Below, piece by piece: positions 62,508-64,000 of a stretch of 64,000 nucleotides of DNA; the first letter of the stretch is position 1, and every line of letters starts with the position of its first letter. Source of the stretch: CBFHWU01 sp965659665 (GTDB lineage Bacteria; Bacteroidota; Bacteroidia; Flavobacteriales; Flavobacteriaceae); the NCBI GenBank assembly GCA_965659665.1, contig CBFHWU010000029.1, positions 1 to 64,000 on the forward strand. The letters are read 5' to 3'. The notes under the pieces were generated by a model. It made no database searches. It saw only the letters and a list, made by a program, of their open reading frames with translations, and was not told the origin of the DNA. Both the position numbers and the translations under genes were made by a program.

Positions 62508-63327
62508 CCACCAAAATTTTAAAAGGATGTTTAAGTCCACTAAAAGCATCTAGATCAGCATCTAAAGAACCCACGCTTAGGCTAGCTTCGATACGGATAG
62601 GGATTTTATTCTTATCATTAGTGACCCAAATGGTAAGACTTTCATCGCCTTTAAACACTCTACCTGATTGTACGTAGGGTCTAAACTTTAGGCATTCAAC
62701 TTTTCCAAACTTCGTATTGATCACATCATAGGTTAAAAATTTCATTCGAAACTTGTAATTTGATTCATCAAAAAACATATTAATATCTACGTATTCTCCA
62801 GGTTGAATATGATCCACATCAAAATGATTACGCAAAAAATAAAATGCCGACATCATATCCTGAACATAAGGAGCGGTGTCAAAGGATTTTTTTGTCTTTT
62901 TTTTAATGTTATGTACAAGAGCTTTTCCATTTTCTTTATCGAAATCAATAGTTAAGTTTTTGGTGTAACCTCCTTCATTAATATTTCGAATAAAATGAAC
63001 GGGAGAAACTATCCCTTTTTCGAAATAGGAATCATAGTAATCATCAACTTTAAAAAATAATCGGGCTAAACCTGTTGTTCTGCCAATTCCACTAGCATGT
63101 AAAAGTGTTTTTCCATTACGTTGTACTTCATCAAGTTTAAGAGTTGCAAAGCTTGCATTAAAAATACCATAGTGAATTCTAAAGCGAAACCATTCTCCGG
63201 ATTGAAAAGCATCACGTACTTTTGTAGAAAATTTAATTCTCTTAGATAGGCTGTCGTCCACTTTCTCTTGACTAAAAGAGGATATACTTATCAAAAAAAA
63301 GAAAAGAGTCAAATACTTTAACCTCAT
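62500..63327 (-). CDS. DUF3108 family periplasmic protein
   Basis: The 275-residue protein has a signal peptide (about 1-19, cleavage near SSFSQ) and the DUF3108 pattern: GEWFRFRIHYGIFNASFATLKL, GIGRTTGLARLFFKVDDYYDSYFEKG, YVDINMFFDESNYKFRMKF and LTIWVTNDKNKIPIRIEASLS. The fold is an all-beta periplasmic domain; the function is unknown. It is translationally coupled to the M23 lipoprotein by an 8-nt overlap, which suggests a joint role in the cell wall. A promoter lies just upstream (63335-63368). Confidence 0.87.
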   Translation of the reverse strand: MRLKYLTLFFFLISISSFSQEKVDDSLSKRIKFSTKVRDAFQSGEWFRFRIHYGIFNASFATLKLDEVQRNGKTLLHASGIGRTTGLARLFFKVDDYYDSYFEKGIVSPVHFIRNINEGGYTKNLTIDFDKENGKALVHNIKKKTKKSFDTAPYVQDMMSAFYFLRNHFDVDHIQPGEYVDINMFFDESNYKFRMKFLTYDVINTKFGKVECLKFRPYVQSGRVFKGDESLTIWVTNDKNKIPIRIEASLSVGSLDADLDAFSGLKHPFKILVDD

Positions 63328-63334
63328 ATTGAAA

Positions 63335-63368
63335 CAAAAATACTAAAATAAGAACGTTTTAATATCAA
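63335..63368 (-). promoter_or_regulatory. Candidate promoter of DUF3108-M23-pgi
   Basis: On the minus strand, TTG (63368-63366), a 23-nt spacer and TATTTTTG (63342-63335) end only 7 nt before the ATG at 63327. The transcript would be nearly leaderless. The -7 box is good, but the spacing is at the edge of the known range. Confidence 0.45.
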
Positions 63369-63376
63369 TCAAATTG

Positions 63377-64000
63377 TTAAAACCACCAACCTGCATTAAA
63401 GAAAACCACAGGTTGTTTATTTTCAGGACTATATGACCATGTGAGTTCTATTGGGCCAAAAAATGTTTCTAAACCATATCCTATTCCATATCCAGTGTAC
63501 TCGGGGGTTTTAAACCAACTCCCATCATTAAAAAGGTCATCTTTGGCTAATGAAATATTTGAAGTAAATTTAATATGGTGCTTTGGTCGAAATTCAAAAT
63601 CTAAATAAAAACTGGATTTTAAAAAACTATTCCCTCCAAAAGAATTTGGTTCATATCCCATAAAAGGGATATAATTGTTGAAATAATGATTTCCATAACC
63701 TCCCAATAAAAAATCAAAGCTATTCACATCATTTCCATGTAAAGTAAACCCTCCTGAGAAGAAATGACTAAGGTTTAATTTTTTTGATAAAGGAAAGGTA
63801 AAACCAAAACTAGCTTGGGCAATGGCGAAGGATTCAAAATTTCGGTTGAACCGAGAAGAATTTTCACTAAAATAAACTTTAAAGTTACCATTAAAAAACC
63901 CCCCTGATGTTGGGTAAAAAATATCATCTCTTGAATCAAAATTTAGAAACCCATAAGAGTTGAAATAGTCAGAATCTTCAATGAAAATAAACGTATTATC
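63377..64000 (-). CDS. Patatin-like/BamA-superfamily barrel protein, C-terminal part (5' end outside window)
   Basis: The minus-strand frame is open without a stop from 63377 to the window end (207 residues). The sequence is an outer-membrane beta-barrel: alternating aromatic strands, glycine-rich turns (GYGNHYFNNYIPFMGYEP, YTGYGIGYGLETFFGPIEL) and a terminal WWF for BAM-dependent insertion. The pattern matches the surface-antigen barrel of BamA-type and patatin (PlpD-like) proteins of Bacteroidota. The N-terminal domain needed to decide between them lies beyond base 64000. Confidence 0.75.
   Translation of the reverse strand, partial: DNTFIFIEDSDYFNSYGFLNFDSRDDIFYPTSGGFFNGNFKVYFSENSSRFNRNFESFAIAQASFGFTFPLSKKLNLSHFFSGGFTLHGNDVNSFDFLLGGYGNHYFNNYIPFMGYEPNSFGGNSFLKSSFYLDFEFRPKHHIKFTSNISLAKDDLFNDGSWFKTPEYTGYGIGYGLETFFGPIELTWSYSPENKQPVVFFNAGWWF

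Noticed and set aside
1..64000. CRISPR array, tRNA/rRNA, IS element or prophage
   Set aside because: No regularly spaced repeats, no cloverleaf or rRNA motifs, no transposase/integrase or phage structural proteins were seen on either strand.

Overview
The window reads as a chromosome segment of a Bacteroidota bacterium, most likely a (marine) member of the Flavobacteriaceae. The reasons are: strongly AT-rich DNA; three proteins with type IX secretion (T9SS) C-terminal sorting domains plus the T9SS lipoprotein PorW/SprE; promoter boxes of the Bacteroidota TAnnTTTG type; almost no Shine-Dalgarno sites; families typical of flavobacteria (DUF4254, DUF4292, DUF5687, DUF6168-like, bactofilin); and an F-type ATPase operon without beta and epsilon. 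I see no tRNA, rRNA, CRISPR array, insertion sequence or phage gene.

Layout. 1-832 is the 3' end of a repeat-rich T9SS adhesin, closed by a strong hairpin. 902-19018 is a Wzx/Wzy-type exopolysaccharide locus, all on the plus strand: outer-membrane exporter (Wza), tyrosine autokinase co-polymerase (Wzc), enzymes for UDP-glucuronate, UDP-xylose and GDP-fucose, a second Wzz-like membrane protein, flippase, two polymerase/ligase-like proteins, three GT4 glycosyltransferases, a hexapeptide acetyltransferase and the initiating phosphoglycosyltransferase. 19058-22404 holds purD, a small membrane protein and a DUF4254/GT9 pair.

22473-26915 is the most unusual part. A T9SS-sorted protein, a 54-residue exported peptide, and a flavin/2Fe-2S reductase were caught in a tandem duplication of about 0.73-0.75 kb. 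Both small peptide genes survive intact, while the duplicated reductase tail and the duplicated T9SS-protein tail have decayed into recognisable pseudogene fragments. 26973-29148 is a two-gene ABC exporter (DUF5687 plus ATPase).

29196-37590 joins PorW, a bactofilin, AtpZ, a DUF6168-like protein and atpBEFHAG. 37630-41612 holds a lipoprotein, dUTPase, a sugar nucleotidyltransferase, a DUF4292 lipoprotein and an EnvC-like murein hydrolase activator. A T9SS choice-of-anchor protein (41661-43118) converges on it across a shared terminator. 43255-48734 has riboflavin synthase divergent from pdxA, then DUF177, rpmF, fabH, accB and accC (fatty acid synthesis). 48836-53805 on the minus strand is tdk-alr-asd-prolyl oligopeptidase. 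53885-57118 on the plus strand is a hypothetical, DoxX-like, rsmI and recJ. 57169-64000 on the minus strand holds a TonB-dependent receptor, pgi, an M23 lipoprotein, a DUF3108 protein and the C-terminal barrel of a patatin/BamA-like protein cut by the window end.

Most genes are ordinary housekeeping or envelope genes. The polysaccharide locus, the duplicated small-peptide region, the two modified LytM/M23 proteins and the regulatory layout of divergent promoters deserve the closest look. Family assignments come from reading motifs and remembered family knowledge; no database search was run.
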